This document shows, piece after piece, positions 17,631-27,026 of a stretch of DNA of 64,000 bases. Each line of letters begins with the position of its first letter. The stretch's first letter is position 1. The DNA comes from Variovorax paradoxus (lineage in GTDB: Bacteria > Pseudomonadota > Gammaproteobacteria > Burkholderiales > Burkholderiaceae_C): assembly GCF_009755665.1 (NCBI RefSeq), contig NZ_CP046622.1:682001-746000 (forward strand), read 5' to 3'. The position numbers and the translations under genes are program-made. Below the pieces are notes generated by a model, which worked only from the letters and a program-made list of their open reading frames with translations, had not been told where the DNA came from and searched no databases.

Positions 17631-18599
17631 TCAACGCAGGGTCTGCAAATAGCCCACCAGCGCGTCCATCTCTTCGGGCGCGAGCCTGGTGGCGGGCATG
17701 TAGGTGCCGGGCTTGATCTGCTGCGGATCGGCGATCCAGCGCTTCAGGTCTTCGGGCGTGTTGGCCAGCGCACCCGCTGCCAGCGTGCCGCGGCTGGCAA
17801 CATGGGTCAGGTTGGGGCCGCGCACGGCCTGCGCCGTGGTGCCGTCGATGGCATGGCACATGGCGCAGCTCGACCGCATGAAGATCTCGCGGCCGCGCAT
17901 CGGCTGGCTTTCCGTCGGTTCGCTCGCCGTGCGGCGCTGTGCTGCCGCCCACGCGGCATAGCGCTCCGGCGGATCGGCCACCACGAAGAACGCCATCAGC
18001 GCATGCTGCGAGCCGCAAAACTCGGCGCACTGCCCGCGATAGACGCCGTCGCGGTCCGCACGAAAGTTCATCGTGGTGGTGCGGCCCGGAAGCAGGTCTT
18101 TCTTGCCGGCGAGGCTCGGCACCCAGAAGCTGTGAATCACGTCGTCCGCCTTGAGCGTCACGATCACCGGGCGGCCGGTCGGCACATGGATTTCGTTGGC
18201 GGTAATAAAACTGTCGGCCACGTTGGGTTCCACGTAGCGCACTTCCCACCACCATTGGTGGGCCGTTACTTCGAGCCGCAGCGCGCCTTCTGTCGAAAGC
18301 CTTGCAAGCGCACGGTCGGTGAAGATGCTGGCCGCAATGAGCGCGAGCAGCAGCAATGTGGAGGCCGCCACGGCCGCGATTACGCTGCGCCGCTTGCCGG
18401 GCTCGGGCCGGCCCAGGTCGGACAGGCCGGGCGGGCTCTGCGCATTGGCGCGCGGTGCGCGCAGCAGCGCAAACAGCAAGGCCGCCAGCACGGCCGCGAA
18501 GACCACCGTGCATACCGCCAGCGTGAGCAGCCACAGCTCGCGCACATGGGCGGCTTGCGGGCCGAAGGGGGCGAGCACGTCGTGCAGCGCTTCCATCAT
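17631..18599 (-). CDS. Cytochrome c oxidase subunit II with fused cytochrome c domain (caa3 type)
   Basis: A 322-aa subunit II. Two N-terminal TM helices (about 20-45 and 75-95) hold a periplasmic cupredoxin domain with the aromatic path (QWWWEVRY) and a complete CuA site (His in DDVIHSFWVP, then CAEFCGSQHALM). A C-terminal cytochrome c domain follows (about 235-322) with heme motif CAMCH and Met ligand in GTYMPATRL. This is the caa3 layout, in which electrons enter via the fused heme. The start overlaps the upstream cytochrome stop as ATGA. Confidence 0.95.
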   Translation of the reverse strand: MMEALHDVLAPFGPQAAHVRELWLLTLAVCTVVFAAVLAALLFALLRAPRANAQSPPGLSDLGRPEPGKRRSVIAAVAASTLLLLALIAASIFTDRALARLSTEGALRLEVTAHQWWWEVRYVEPNVADSFITANEIHVPTGRPVIVTLKADDVIHSFWVPSLAGKKDLLPGRTTTMNFRADRDGVYRGQCAEFCGSQHALMAFFVVADPPERYAAWAAAQRRTASEPTESQPMRGREIFMRSSCAMCHAIDGTTAQAVRGPNLTHVASRGTLAAGALANTPEDLKRWIADPQQIKPGTYMPATRLAPEEMDALVGYLQTLR

Positions 18600-19165
18600 T
18601 TGGCTCCCGGCCGGGGCGGTTCACGGTCGCGCGCCGCTTCCGGCTCGTTGGCCTGCAGGCTGTCGGCGCGGCCCGGAGCGACGTCCTTGCGCAGTTGGCC
18701 GCTCATCGAGCGCACGTATGCGGTGAGCTGCCACACCTGGTCTTCGCTCAGGTGCCCGCCGAAAGAAGGCATGCCATTGGGCCGCCCCTGCATGATGGTG
18801 CTGAAGATCTGCGCCGGCTCGCTGCCATAGCGCCATTGGTCGTCGATGAGCGCCGGCCCCATTCCGCCGCCGCCCTGCGCGTGGCAGCCGCCGCAGTTGT
18901 ACCAACGGTACAGCCGTTTGCCCTGCGCCACGTTGTAGGCGTTTCCTTCGTAGCCTTCGCCGTTGCCCGCCGGCATGCGCACCGCGTCGCTGCGTGCCTC
19001 TGCGGGTTGCAAGGTGCTGGTTCTCGGTGTTTCGGGGCGCGCGCTCGAGCGGTTGTCGGGCGGAGTTTCAAAGCGGCGCATCTCGCGCTCGCAGGCACAC
19101 AGCGCCAACGCCGAAGAGAGCGCGAGCGCCGCAATGCGCGCGGTCGATGCCGCCGTTGCCGTCAT
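18596..19165 (-). CDS. Class I cytochrome c lipoprotein
   Basis: A 189-aa periplasmic cytochrome. The signal region AALALSSALALCACEREM carries a lipobox-like Cys near residue 25. A cytochrome domain has the heme c motif in YNCGGCHAQGGGGMGPALID and a Met ligand in NGMPSFGGHLSEDQVWQL. The ATG at 19165 overlaps the stop of the XoxJ-like gene, and its own stop overlaps the subunit II start. The XoxJ-dehydrogenase-cytochrome order suggests a XoxG-type electron acceptor feeding the caa3 oxidase. A longer upstream frame is a shadow of the neighbouring gene. Confidence 0.88.
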   Translation of the reverse strand: MTATAASTARIAALALSSALALCACEREMRRFETPPDNRSSARPETPRTSTLQPAEARSDAVRMPAGNGEGYEGNAYNVAQGKRLYRWYNCGGCHAQGGGGMGPALIDDQWRYGSEPAQIFSTIMQGRPNGMPSFGGHLSEDQVWQLTAYVRSMSGQLRKDVAPGRADSLQANEPEAARDREPPRPGAK

Positions 19166-20022
19166 GGCTTCTCCGCGCCCACCATGGGGAGGCGCGGCAC
19201 CGCATAGGCATCGAGAATGCCGCCGATGTCGGCGGCGCGCCGCGCAAGGAAATCTTCGAGGCGCGCTTTCATTGCATGGTCGCCCTTGCGCACGCCCATT
19301 GCTATCGAAAAGCTGAAGGGAAGGTCCGGGTCGGCCGGCGCGGCTGCCCGCGTGATGTGCAGGGCAGGCGTGGCCCGTGCTGCGAAGTAGCCTGCCTGCG
19401 GCCCCCAGACCACCGCGGCGTCGAGCTCGCCGCGAGCCACTGCGTCCACCATGCGCTGGGCAGGCGGCCCGTCGCCGGACACGGTAAAGCCGACCACGTT
19501 GCGCACCGCCTCGTGCCGCGCGAGCACATGTCCGGGCGGCGTGGCGGCCAGGTCGTTGCCGACCAGTTGCACACCGATGCGCAGCGATGGCAGGCGAGCG
19601 TCGTCGAAGGAACGCAGCGCGCCGCTTCCCGCCGCGCCGGTTTCGTTCTGGACGAACACGTAGCTCGAGCGGTAGTAGGGCTTCGTGGTCAGCACGCGGT
19701 CGTCGCCCGCGGGTACGCCGATGATCAGGTCGCAAGCATCGGCACCGATGGTCTTGCGCACGAAGCCGCGCCGGTCGGGCAGCCACTGGTATTGCAGCGG
19801 CAATTGCAGGTCGTCCGCCAGGAGGCGCGCGATGCGGTTTTCGAAACCGCTCTGGTCCTCGCGCGAGTAAGGCAGGTTGTCGGGCTCGGCGCAAACGCGC
19901 AGCGCTGTCGGCTGCACCGCGGTGGCCTTGTCCTGCGCGCGGGCATGAGGCATTGCGCCCAGCAGCGCGAGCAGGGCCGCGCATGCTGCGCGAGACAAAT
20001 CAATCGGGCAGCCTGAAGACAT
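19162..20022 (-). CDS. XoxJ/MoxJ-like periplasmic binding protein
   Basis: A protein of up to 286 aa with a periplasmic solute-binding fold of the quinoprotein-dehydrogenase-associated type. Signatures are LRVCAEPDNLPYSREDQSGF, FENRIARLLADDL, and CDLIIGVPAGDDRVLTTKPY. The family partner MxaJ/XoxJ is believed to activate the PQQ dehydrogenase. The start is open. ATG at 20022 overlaps the dehydrogenase by 23 bp and gives a weak signal peptide. TTG at 19998, immediately after the dehydrogenase stop, gives a cleaner one (SRAACAALLALLGAMPHARA). Confidence 0.88.
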   Translation of the reverse strand: MSSGCPIDLSRAACAALLALLGAMPHARAQDKATAVQPTALRVCAEPDNLPYSREDQSGFENRIARLLADDLQLPLQYQWLPDRRGFVRKTIGADACDLIIGVPAGDDRVLTTKPYYRSSYVFVQNETGAAGSGALRSFDDARLPSLRIGVQLVGNDLAATPPGHVLARHEAVRNVVGFTVSGDGPPAQRMVDAVARGELDAAVVWGPQAGYFAARATPALHITRAAAPADPDLPFSFSIAMGVRKGDHAMKARLEDFLARRAADIGGILDAYAVPRLPMVGAEKP

Positions 20023-21838
20023 ACAGCTTGCCGCCCTTTCGTGTTGCCGCGGAGAGGTCTTTCATGGCATTGGCAAAGCCCAGTGCCGCCGTGCCGTCGC
20101 GTGCATCCAGGTCGCCCGCCACCACGGAGCCGGCCCAGCCGCCAACGCCCGACAGCACGGCCACGTACTGCTTGCCGTCGGGTCCGCGGTAGGACACCGG
20201 CTGGCCGATGATTCCGGACTCTGTCTTGTACTGCCAAAGCAGGGTGCCGGTTCGCGCGTCGAGGGCCTTGAACCATCCGTCCATCGTGCCGTAGAAGACC
20301 ACGTCGCCCGCTGTTGCGAGAGCGCCGCTCCAGACCGGAAAGTTCTCGTCCTTCGACCATGCCGCCTTGCCGGCGATCGGATCCCACGCGGTGAACCGGC
20401 CGCGATGGCCGCCGGGCCCGGAGTACATGCGCGTCTCGGAGCCCACGTAGGGCGTGCCCGCGATGTAGCTCACCTGGTAGGGCTGGCTGTCCTGGCACAG
20501 GTTCTGGTGCGGTATGTAGACGAGCCGCGTGCGCGGCGACCAGGCCGAAGGCTGCCAGTCCTTGGCGCCGGGCGAGGCAGGGCAGATCTCGCGCACGGTC
20601 CGGCCGACCTTCGGCTCCTTGGCAGGGTCGTAGCGCAAGCGCCCGGTCTTCAGGTCCACGCCGGAAGAGGTCGTCACCTTCACGAAGGCCCGGGCCGACA
20701 GCACCTCGCCGCTGGCGCGGTCCATCAGGTACACATGGCCGTTGCGATCGGGGTGGACCAGCACTTTGCGCGGCTTGCCGCCCACCTCTGCATCGATCAG
20801 GATGTTCTCGTTCACGCCGTCGTAGTCGTGCAGATCATGCGGGCTGAACTGGTAGAACCAGACCGCCTCGCCGGTATCGGGCCGGCGTGCGAAGAGCCCT
20901 GCGGTCCAGCGGTTGTCGCCGGGCCGCTGCTCGGGGTTCCATGGCCCCGGATTGCCTGTGCCGTAGTAGATGAGGTCGAGCTCCGGGTCGTACGAGATCC
21001 AGCCCCACGCATTGCCGCCGCCGATCTTCCAGGCCTCGGGCGGCCACGAGTTCACGCCCAGGTCCTTGCCGCGATCTTGCGCATAGAAGGGCTTGAACTG
21101 CTCGCCTATCAGCACGTCGCGGTCCGGGCCCGTGCTCCACGCGCGCCACACTGTCCTGCCGGTGGCCGCATCCAGCGCGGTCAGCCAGCCGCGCACGCCG
21201 AACTCGCCGCCGCTGTTGCCCACCAGCACCTTGCCCTTCACCACCAGCGGGGCCATCGTCATGGTTTCGCCGATGCGGATGTCGCCGAGCTTTACGCGCC
21301 ACAGTTCGGCGCCGCTCGCCGCATCGACTGCGATCGTCTGGTTGTCGAGCGTGTTGAAGAACAGGCGCCCATCGGCATAGGCTGCGCCGCGGTTCACCTG
21401 GTCGCAGCACGCAACGCCTTGCGAGCCGGCGTCGGGCCGGGGCTCGAACTTCCATTTGAGCGGCGCGCCCGGCTTGGCGAGGTCGAGCGCAAACAGCACA
21501 TTGGGGTAGGGGCCGACGATGTACATGGTGCCGCCCACCACCAGCGGCGCCGCTTCGTGCCCGCGCACCACGCCGGTGGAGAAGGTGAACGCCGGCTGCA
21601 ATTTGGCAACGTTGGCGCTCGTGATCTGCGCGAGCGGGCTGAAGCGAGTGCTCGCATGGTCCCGCGCGGGCATGGTCCACTCGCCCTCGCCGGGCGGCGG
21701 CCCATCCGCCGGAGCAGCGGGCTGTGCATGTGCAAGCGCGAACGCGCCCGGCAAAAGGCTGCCTGTCAAGAGGCTCGCCCATCGCGCGCTTCGCTTCTGT
21801 GTGTGGTTATGGCTTCGCATCGATTGCCGGTCCGACAT
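20000..21838 (-). CDS. PQQ-dependent alcohol dehydrogenase, lanthanide (XoxF/ExaF-like) type
   Basis: A 612-aa periplasmic quinoprotein with an eight-bladed propeller (repeated W-motifs such as DAATGRTVWRAWS). The signal peptide runs to about residue 38. PQQ-site features are the vicinal disulfide GVACCDQVN, Glu in SGGEFGVRG, Asn in YYGTGNPGPWN, and the catalytic Asp338 in HDLHDYDGVN. The second Asp (Asp340, DYD) is the known signature of lanthanide-dependent enzymes; calcium MxaF enzymes have Ala there. Methanol or another short alcohol is the likely substrate. No PQQ biosynthesis genes are in the window. Confidence 0.93.
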   Translation of the reverse strand: MSDRQSMRSHNHTQKRSARWASLLTGSLLPGAFALAHAQPAAPADGPPPGEGEWTMPARDHASTRFSPLAQITSANVAKLQPAFTFSTGVVRGHEAAPLVVGGTMYIVGPYPNVLFALDLAKPGAPLKWKFEPRPDAGSQGVACCDQVNRGAAYADGRLFFNTLDNQTIAVDAASGAELWRVKLGDIRIGETMTMAPLVVKGKVLVGNSGGEFGVRGWLTALDAATGRTVWRAWSTGPDRDVLIGEQFKPFYAQDRGKDLGVNSWPPEAWKIGGGNAWGWISYDPELDLIYYGTGNPGPWNPEQRPGDNRWTAGLFARRPDTGEAVWFYQFSPHDLHDYDGVNENILIDAEVGGKPRKVLVHPDRNGHVYLMDRASGEVLSARAFVKVTTSSGVDLKTGRLRYDPAKEPKVGRTVREICPASPGAKDWQPSAWSPRTRLVYIPHQNLCQDSQPYQVSYIAGTPYVGSETRMYSGPGGHRGRFTAWDPIAGKAAWSKDENFPVWSGALATAGDVVFYGTMDGWFKALDARTGTLLWQYKTESGIIGQPVSYRGPDGKQYVAVLSGVGGWAGSVVAGDLDARDGTAALGFANAMKDLSAATRKGGKLYVFRLPD

Positions 21839-21927
21839 GAGGCATCAGCAACATAGCAAGGCAAGGGCCGCGGGCTGTAGGGCGGCAAGCCGACAGGTTA
21901 TCGGCAGCTATTGATGAGCGGCAAGCC

Positions 21928-22860
21928 TCAGGCGCGCGCCGGCTCCCCACGCAGCAGCCTTGCAGCCGCCGCAAGCGCCACCGCAAGGTAGGCAAGGCCC
22001 GCAGGCACCCACATGATCAGCCCGCCGAGCCGCTGGTCTTCGAGCAGGTCGAATCCGAATGCGGGCGTGCTCGCCCCATAGGCGGGATACCACGGCACGG
22101 TAGAGAACGTCAGCAGCGCGCCGAGGGCTCCGGTATGCACCATGGTCGTGAAGAGATACAGCATCGAGCCGCCGTGGCCCGCGCGCGAAGCCCCGCCCAG
22201 CGGCGGCCACCAGAACAGCAGTGCCGTGACGAGAAAGCTGGTGTGCTGCAGGCTGTGCACGCCCGGGCTGCGCAGCGCCGCCTCGAACAATGGCGGCAGG
22301 TGCCACACCCAGAGCGCAAGGCCGTGCAGGGCCCAGGCCACGGGCGCATAGGTCAGTACGTTCCAGGTTCCGGCCACCGCGGGCAACCTCACCAGGCCGC
22401 TGGTTCGCGAGCGCCACATGGCGGGCAGCGCCCAGGTCCATACGGCAAGCGGCCGGCCCATGACCAGCAGCGGCGCGGCCACGATCATGAGCACCTCGTG
22501 CTGAACCATGTGGGCGGAAAAAAGAAAGCCGCCGAGCGCATCGAGCGGCGACACGAGCGCCACCACCAGCGCGAGCCAGCCGGCGCCGAAAGAAGCCGCG
22601 CGCGCCTTGCCGACGCCCCGGCCAGCGCCGGCCTTGCGCCACAGCCGCAGCAGGCCGGCCAGGTAAAGCAGAAGGCTTGTGGCCAGGCATGCAAGCACCC
22701 ACGGCTCCGGGCTCCACCCGATCGCCGGCGCGGGCGATCCCGCTTCGGGCGCATGCGCACCCGCAATGGGCGCCAGCAGAACCAGCGGCATGGCACATGG
22801 CCATCGCACAGCCGCATGCTTTGCGCTTTCAGTTGGCGGCACCGTTGTTCGCATCTGCAT
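21928..22860 (-). CDS. CtaG-type cytochrome c oxidase assembly factor
   Basis: A 310-aa polytopic membrane protein of the caa3_CtaG family, with about seven predicted TM helices. Family motifs are FLFSAHMVQHEVLMIVAAPL, LHGLALWVWHLPPLFEAAL, HSLQHTSFLVTALLFWWPPL, and DQRLGGLIMWVPAGLAYL. These proteins help deliver copper to the caa3 oxidase. It is the first gene of the operon, 89 bp before the dehydrogenase. ATG at 22860 is used; a TTG at 22872 and an ATG at 22854 are alternatives. Confidence 0.9.
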   Translation of the reverse strand: MQMRTTVPPTESAKHAAVRWPCAMPLVLLAPIAGAHAPEAGSPAPAIGWSPEPWVLACLATSLLLYLAGLLRLWRKAGAGRGVGKARAASFGAGWLALVVALVSPLDALGGFLFSAHMVQHEVLMIVAAPLLVMGRPLAVWTWALPAMWRSRTSGLVRLPAVAGTWNVLTYAPVAWALHGLALWVWHLPPLFEAALRSPGVHSLQHTSFLVTALLFWWPPLGGASRAGHGGSMLYLFTTMVHTGALGALLTFSTVPWYPAYGASTPAFGFDLLEDQRLGGLIMWVPAGLAYLAVALAAAARLLRGEPARA

Positions 22861-22914
22861 AGTCTGAGACAAATCCGCGAACGCTGCTTCGTTCGCCGGA
22901 CGCGCTGCGTTGCA

Positions 22915-22945
22915 AAAAAAAGCGGCGTCCCGCGAAGGACGCCGC
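22915..22945 (-). terminator. Rho-independent terminator of groEL
   Basis: A 9-bp perfect stem, GCGGCGTCC with GGACGCCGC, around a 6-nt loop is followed on the minus strand by seven T residues (22915-22921). It sits 32 bp after the groEL stop and ends the groESL transcript before ctaG. Confidence 0.85.
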
Positions 22946-22976
22946 TCTGTGCTTCAGCAAGCGAGATATGAACTCA

Positions 22977-24605
<1,629 letters not shown>

Positions 24606-24641
24606 TTAATCACTCCTTTCACAACGGGTTTCTGGACATCA

Positions 24642-24962
24642 TCAGGCGACGCGCTTCAGGCCGCCGCGTTCGCCGGTGTCGACAACCGCGAGCACGTCGT
24701 CCTCGCGCATCACCAGCAGTTCCTCGTCTTCGACCTTGACCGTCTGCCCCGCGTACTTGGCAAAGAGCACCTGGTCGCCCGCCTTCAGGTGCAAGGGGCG
24801 CAGGGTGCCGTCCGCAAGCAGCTTCCCTTGGCCCACCGAGAGCACCTCGCCCTGTTCGGGCTTCTCCGCGGCCGAGTCGGGAATCACGATGCCGGAAGCC
24901 GTCTTGCGCTGCTGTTCGATCCGCTTGACGATCACCCGGTCGTACAGAGGATGAAGTTTCAT
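24642..24962 (-). CDS. groES: 10-kDa co-chaperonin GroES
   Basis: A 106-aa GroES. It starts [18 protein letters not shown], has the mobile loop near [15 protein letters not shown] and the core [10 protein letters not shown] with [16 protein letters not shown]. The C-terminal tail [11 protein letters not shown] is unusually long and basic compared with the standard ~96-aa protein. ATG at 24962 is chosen because AGGAG lies 8 nt upstream; a TTG two codons earlier is possible. It is the first gene of the groESL operon, behind a candidate heat-shock promoter at 25036-25062. Confidence 0.95.
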   Translation of the reverse strand: MKLHPLYDRVIVKRIEQQRKTASGIVIPDSAAEKPEQGEVLSVGQGKLLADGTLRPLHLKAGDQVLFAKYAGQTVKVEDEELLVMREDDVLAVVDTGERGGLKRVA

Positions 24963-25020
24963 GTTCAATCTCCTAAGCGATACAGGTCATCAAAAAAAGT
25001 TGAACCGGCACCGAGAAAAT

Positions 25021-25051
25021 GCCGGCGCGCGAGAGCTATGGGCGCGCCGGC
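25021..25051. repeat. Perfect 10-bp inverted repeat in groES leader
   Basis: GCCGGCGCGC and GCGCGCCGGC flank an 11-nt loop; the hairpin overlaps the candidate -10 region of the groES promoter. It is not the CIRCE element, whose half-sites read TTAGCACTC. It could be an operator or a structured 5' leader. Confidence 0.5.
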
Positions 25052-25062
25052 AACGCTTCAAG
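25036..25062 (-). promoter_or_regulatory. Candidate sigma-32 heat-shock promoter for groESL
   Basis: On the minus strand, CTTGAA (25062-25057) is followed 14 bp later by CCCATAG (25042-25036). This matches the heat-shock sigma consensus CTTGAA, 13-17 bp, CCCCAT-T. It lies 74-100 bp upstream of groES, at a plausible distance. Confidence 0.55.
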
Positions 25063-25097
25063 AGGCCGTGCTGGAGATTTTTTTGTGACGATTTTTT

Positions 25098-25754
25098 TCA
25101 GCCGCCCCCAAGCAGGATGCGATCCGCCCGGCCCAACCGGTAGACGGTGCGGCGCGTCGCATCGTCGCCATGCAGCGGCTGGGGCAAGACAGGGCAGGGC
25201 AGCGGGCGCCCGCCGCTCTCGTCGAGCGTGTCGTCGCCATCGTTCTGCACTTCGGCCCAGATGCCGCGCTTGCGCGGGCGGAACAGCCAGCGCAGGTAGC
25301 CGCGGTGCGCGGCAAGCCGCATCAGCTCCTCGCGATCGGGCGCATCGGCCATGACGTGGCCGTTGTCGCTGTCGTCGTCCTCGTAGTAGCCGAAAGCGCG
25401 GCGGCCGTCGCTCACTTCGGTTGCGGGGGCGCCAGGCCGCCACCATGCCGGCCGCTCCAGCCGCTCGACGTCCCAGGCTCCGAGCTGCCACGCGGCCTCG
25501 AGCAGCGATTGCTCGAGCGCGTCGAACGCATCGAGAACACCCTGGGGCATGTCGAACTGCGCCATCGATTGCGGCACCGGCCGCGCCGGGAGTTCGAGGC
25601 CCGGCAGATGCAAGGGCGTCTGCCGGAAGAAGCCGTGCCAGTGCAGCGACAGCAGCGCAGGCGCTTCTTCGCGGGCCACGGCAGTCACGGTCACCGCATA
25701 GAGCGGCAGCCGCATCGCGTCGGACTGGTCGGCAACGGTTTCGAGAATGTTCAT
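25098..25754 (-). CDS. Hypothetical soluble protein upstream of groESL
   Basis: A 218-aa acidic protein without a recognised family. It contains a conserved-looking Trp-rich patch (WHGFFRQTPLHLPG, WQLGAWDVERLERPAWW), an acidic stretch YYEDDDSDNG and a C-terminal RRTVYRLGRADRILLGGG. There is no signal peptide or TM helix. The ATG at 25754 follows GGAGG by 8 nt; a longer frame upstream shows no support. It reads in the same direction as groES and may be cotranscribed with or regulated like it. Confidence 0.7.
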   Translation of the reverse strand: MNILETVADQSDAMRLPLYAVTVTAVAREEAPALLSLHWHGFFRQTPLHLPGLELPARPVPQSMAQFDMPQGVLDAFDALEQSLLEAAWQLGAWDVERLERPAWWRPGAPATEVSDGRRAFGYYEDDDSDNGHVMADAPDREELMRLAAHRGYLRWLFRPRKRGIWAEVQNDGDDTLDESGGRPLPCPVLPQPLHGDDATRRTVYRLGRADRILLGGG

Positions 25755-25952
25755 CAAGAGACCTCCAATGCAACGCAAAAAATCTAGAACAAGGCGGCGC
25801 CGGCTGCAAGCGGCGGACGCCGCAGGGGCGCTTTTGAATGCTCTTGAAATTAAAAACAGCCGCATCAAAATTACAGCTCGGAAGCTTCGCGCCTCCGTTT
25901 CTTCGCCCTCATTCCTTGTTCATTCATTTCCTTCGAGGAGACTGTCTTGACG

Positions 25953-27023
25953 ATGAAGATCGCGCAGATCGCACCCCTCTACGAAGCCGTTCCGCCGCGG
26001 CTTTACGGCGGTACCGAACGGGTCGTCGCCCACCTGGCCAACGCGCTGGTCGACCAGGGCCACGAGGTCACGCTTTTCGCTTCGGCGGACACGCAGACTC
26101 GCGCACAGCTGGCGCCCATGCGCGCGCAGGCCCTGCGCCTGGACCCAGCGCCGCTGAAGTCGGACCTGGCCAGTCACCTGAGCATGCTTCACGAAGTGCG
26201 GCGACGAGCGCACCAGTTCGATGTGCTGCATTTCCACGTCGACCTGATGCACTTTCCGTTCTTCGAGGACATGGCGGGCCGCACGCTCACCACGCTTCAT
26301 GGCCGCCTCGACATTGCCGATCTGCCCGGTGCCTACATGCGCTGGAGCCGCTATCCGCTGGTCTCCATCTCGCGCCACCAACGCAAGCCGCTGCCTTTTG
26401 CCAACTGGTTCGCGACCATCCCCCACGGGCTGGATGAAACTTCCTATGCCTTCCAGCCGAAGCCTGACGGGTACTTGGCTTTCCTGGGGCGCATCTCGCC
26501 CGAGAAGCGGCCTGACCGCGCCATCGAGATCGCGAAGAAAGCGGGGCTCCCACTCAAGATCGCGGCCAAGGTCGATACGGCCGATGCGAGCTACTTTGCC
26601 CAAAAGATAAGGCCGATGCTCGACCACCCGCTGGTCGAATTCATCGGCGAGATCGGCGATGCCGACAAGGCGAAATTTCTCGGCGGTGCGCGCGCGCTGC
26701 TCTTCCCCATCGACTGGCCGGAGCCCTTTGGCCTGGTGATGATCGAGGCCATGGCTTGCGGCACGCCGGTGATCGGATGGCGCTGCGGCTCGGTGCCCGA
26801 AGTGATCGAGCACGGCGTGAGCGGGCTTATCGTCGAAGACGAGTCAGAGGCGGTGGAGGCCGTGCGCGCCATCGGCCAGCTCGACCGCCACCGCGTGCGC
26901 GAGGCGTTCGAACGCAGGTTCTCCGCGCAGGCGATGGCAAGCGCCTACGTCGAGCAATACAAGCGGCTGATCGGCGGCGGGGTGCTGCCGCCGCAGGACC
27001 ATGTCTACCATGAGGCGGCCTGA
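25953..27023 (+). CDS. Glycosyltransferase family 4
   Basis: A 356-aa GT-B fold glycosyltransferase. The N-terminal part begins MKIAQIAPLYEAVPPRLYGG with GGTERVVAHLANAL. The C-terminal nucleotide-sugar half has GRISPEKRPDRAIEIAK and the EPFGLVMIEAMACGTPVIG E-x7-E motif. GT4 enzymes transfer a sugar from a nucleotide sugar; a trehalose/glucan role is suggested by the next gene, a debranching enzyme 3 bp downstream. GAGGAG lies 6 nt before a TTG two codons upstream and 12 nt before the ATG, so TTG 25947 may be the actual start. Confidence 0.88.
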   Translation: MKIAQIAPLYEAVPPRLYGGTERVVAHLANALVDQGHEVTLFASADTQTRAQLAPMRAQALRLDPAPLKSDLASHLSMLHEVRRRAHQFDVLHFHVDLMHFPFFEDMAGRTLTTLHGRLDIADLPGAYMRWSRYPLVSISRHQRKPLPFANWFATIPHGLDETSYAFQPKPDGYLAFLGRISPEKRPDRAIEIAKKAGLPLKIAAKVDTADASYFAQKIRPMLDHPLVEFIGEIGDADKAKFLGGARALLFPIDWPEPFGLVMIEAMACGTPVIGWRCGSVPEVIEHGVSGLIVEDESEAVEAVRAIGQLDRHRVREAFERRFSAQAMASAYVEQYKRLIGGGVLPPQDHVYHEAA

Positions 27024-27026
27024 GCG

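Noticed and set aside
18596..19984. A 462-codon frame covering the cytochrome c gene
   Set aside because: Only the last 189 codons show a signal peptide and heme motif; the rest is antiphase to the XoxJ-like gene.
25843..25870. A second CTTGAAA ... CGCATCAA heat-shock-like promoter before the glycosyltransferase
   Set aside because: The -10 match is poor and the spacing short; not reported as a feature.
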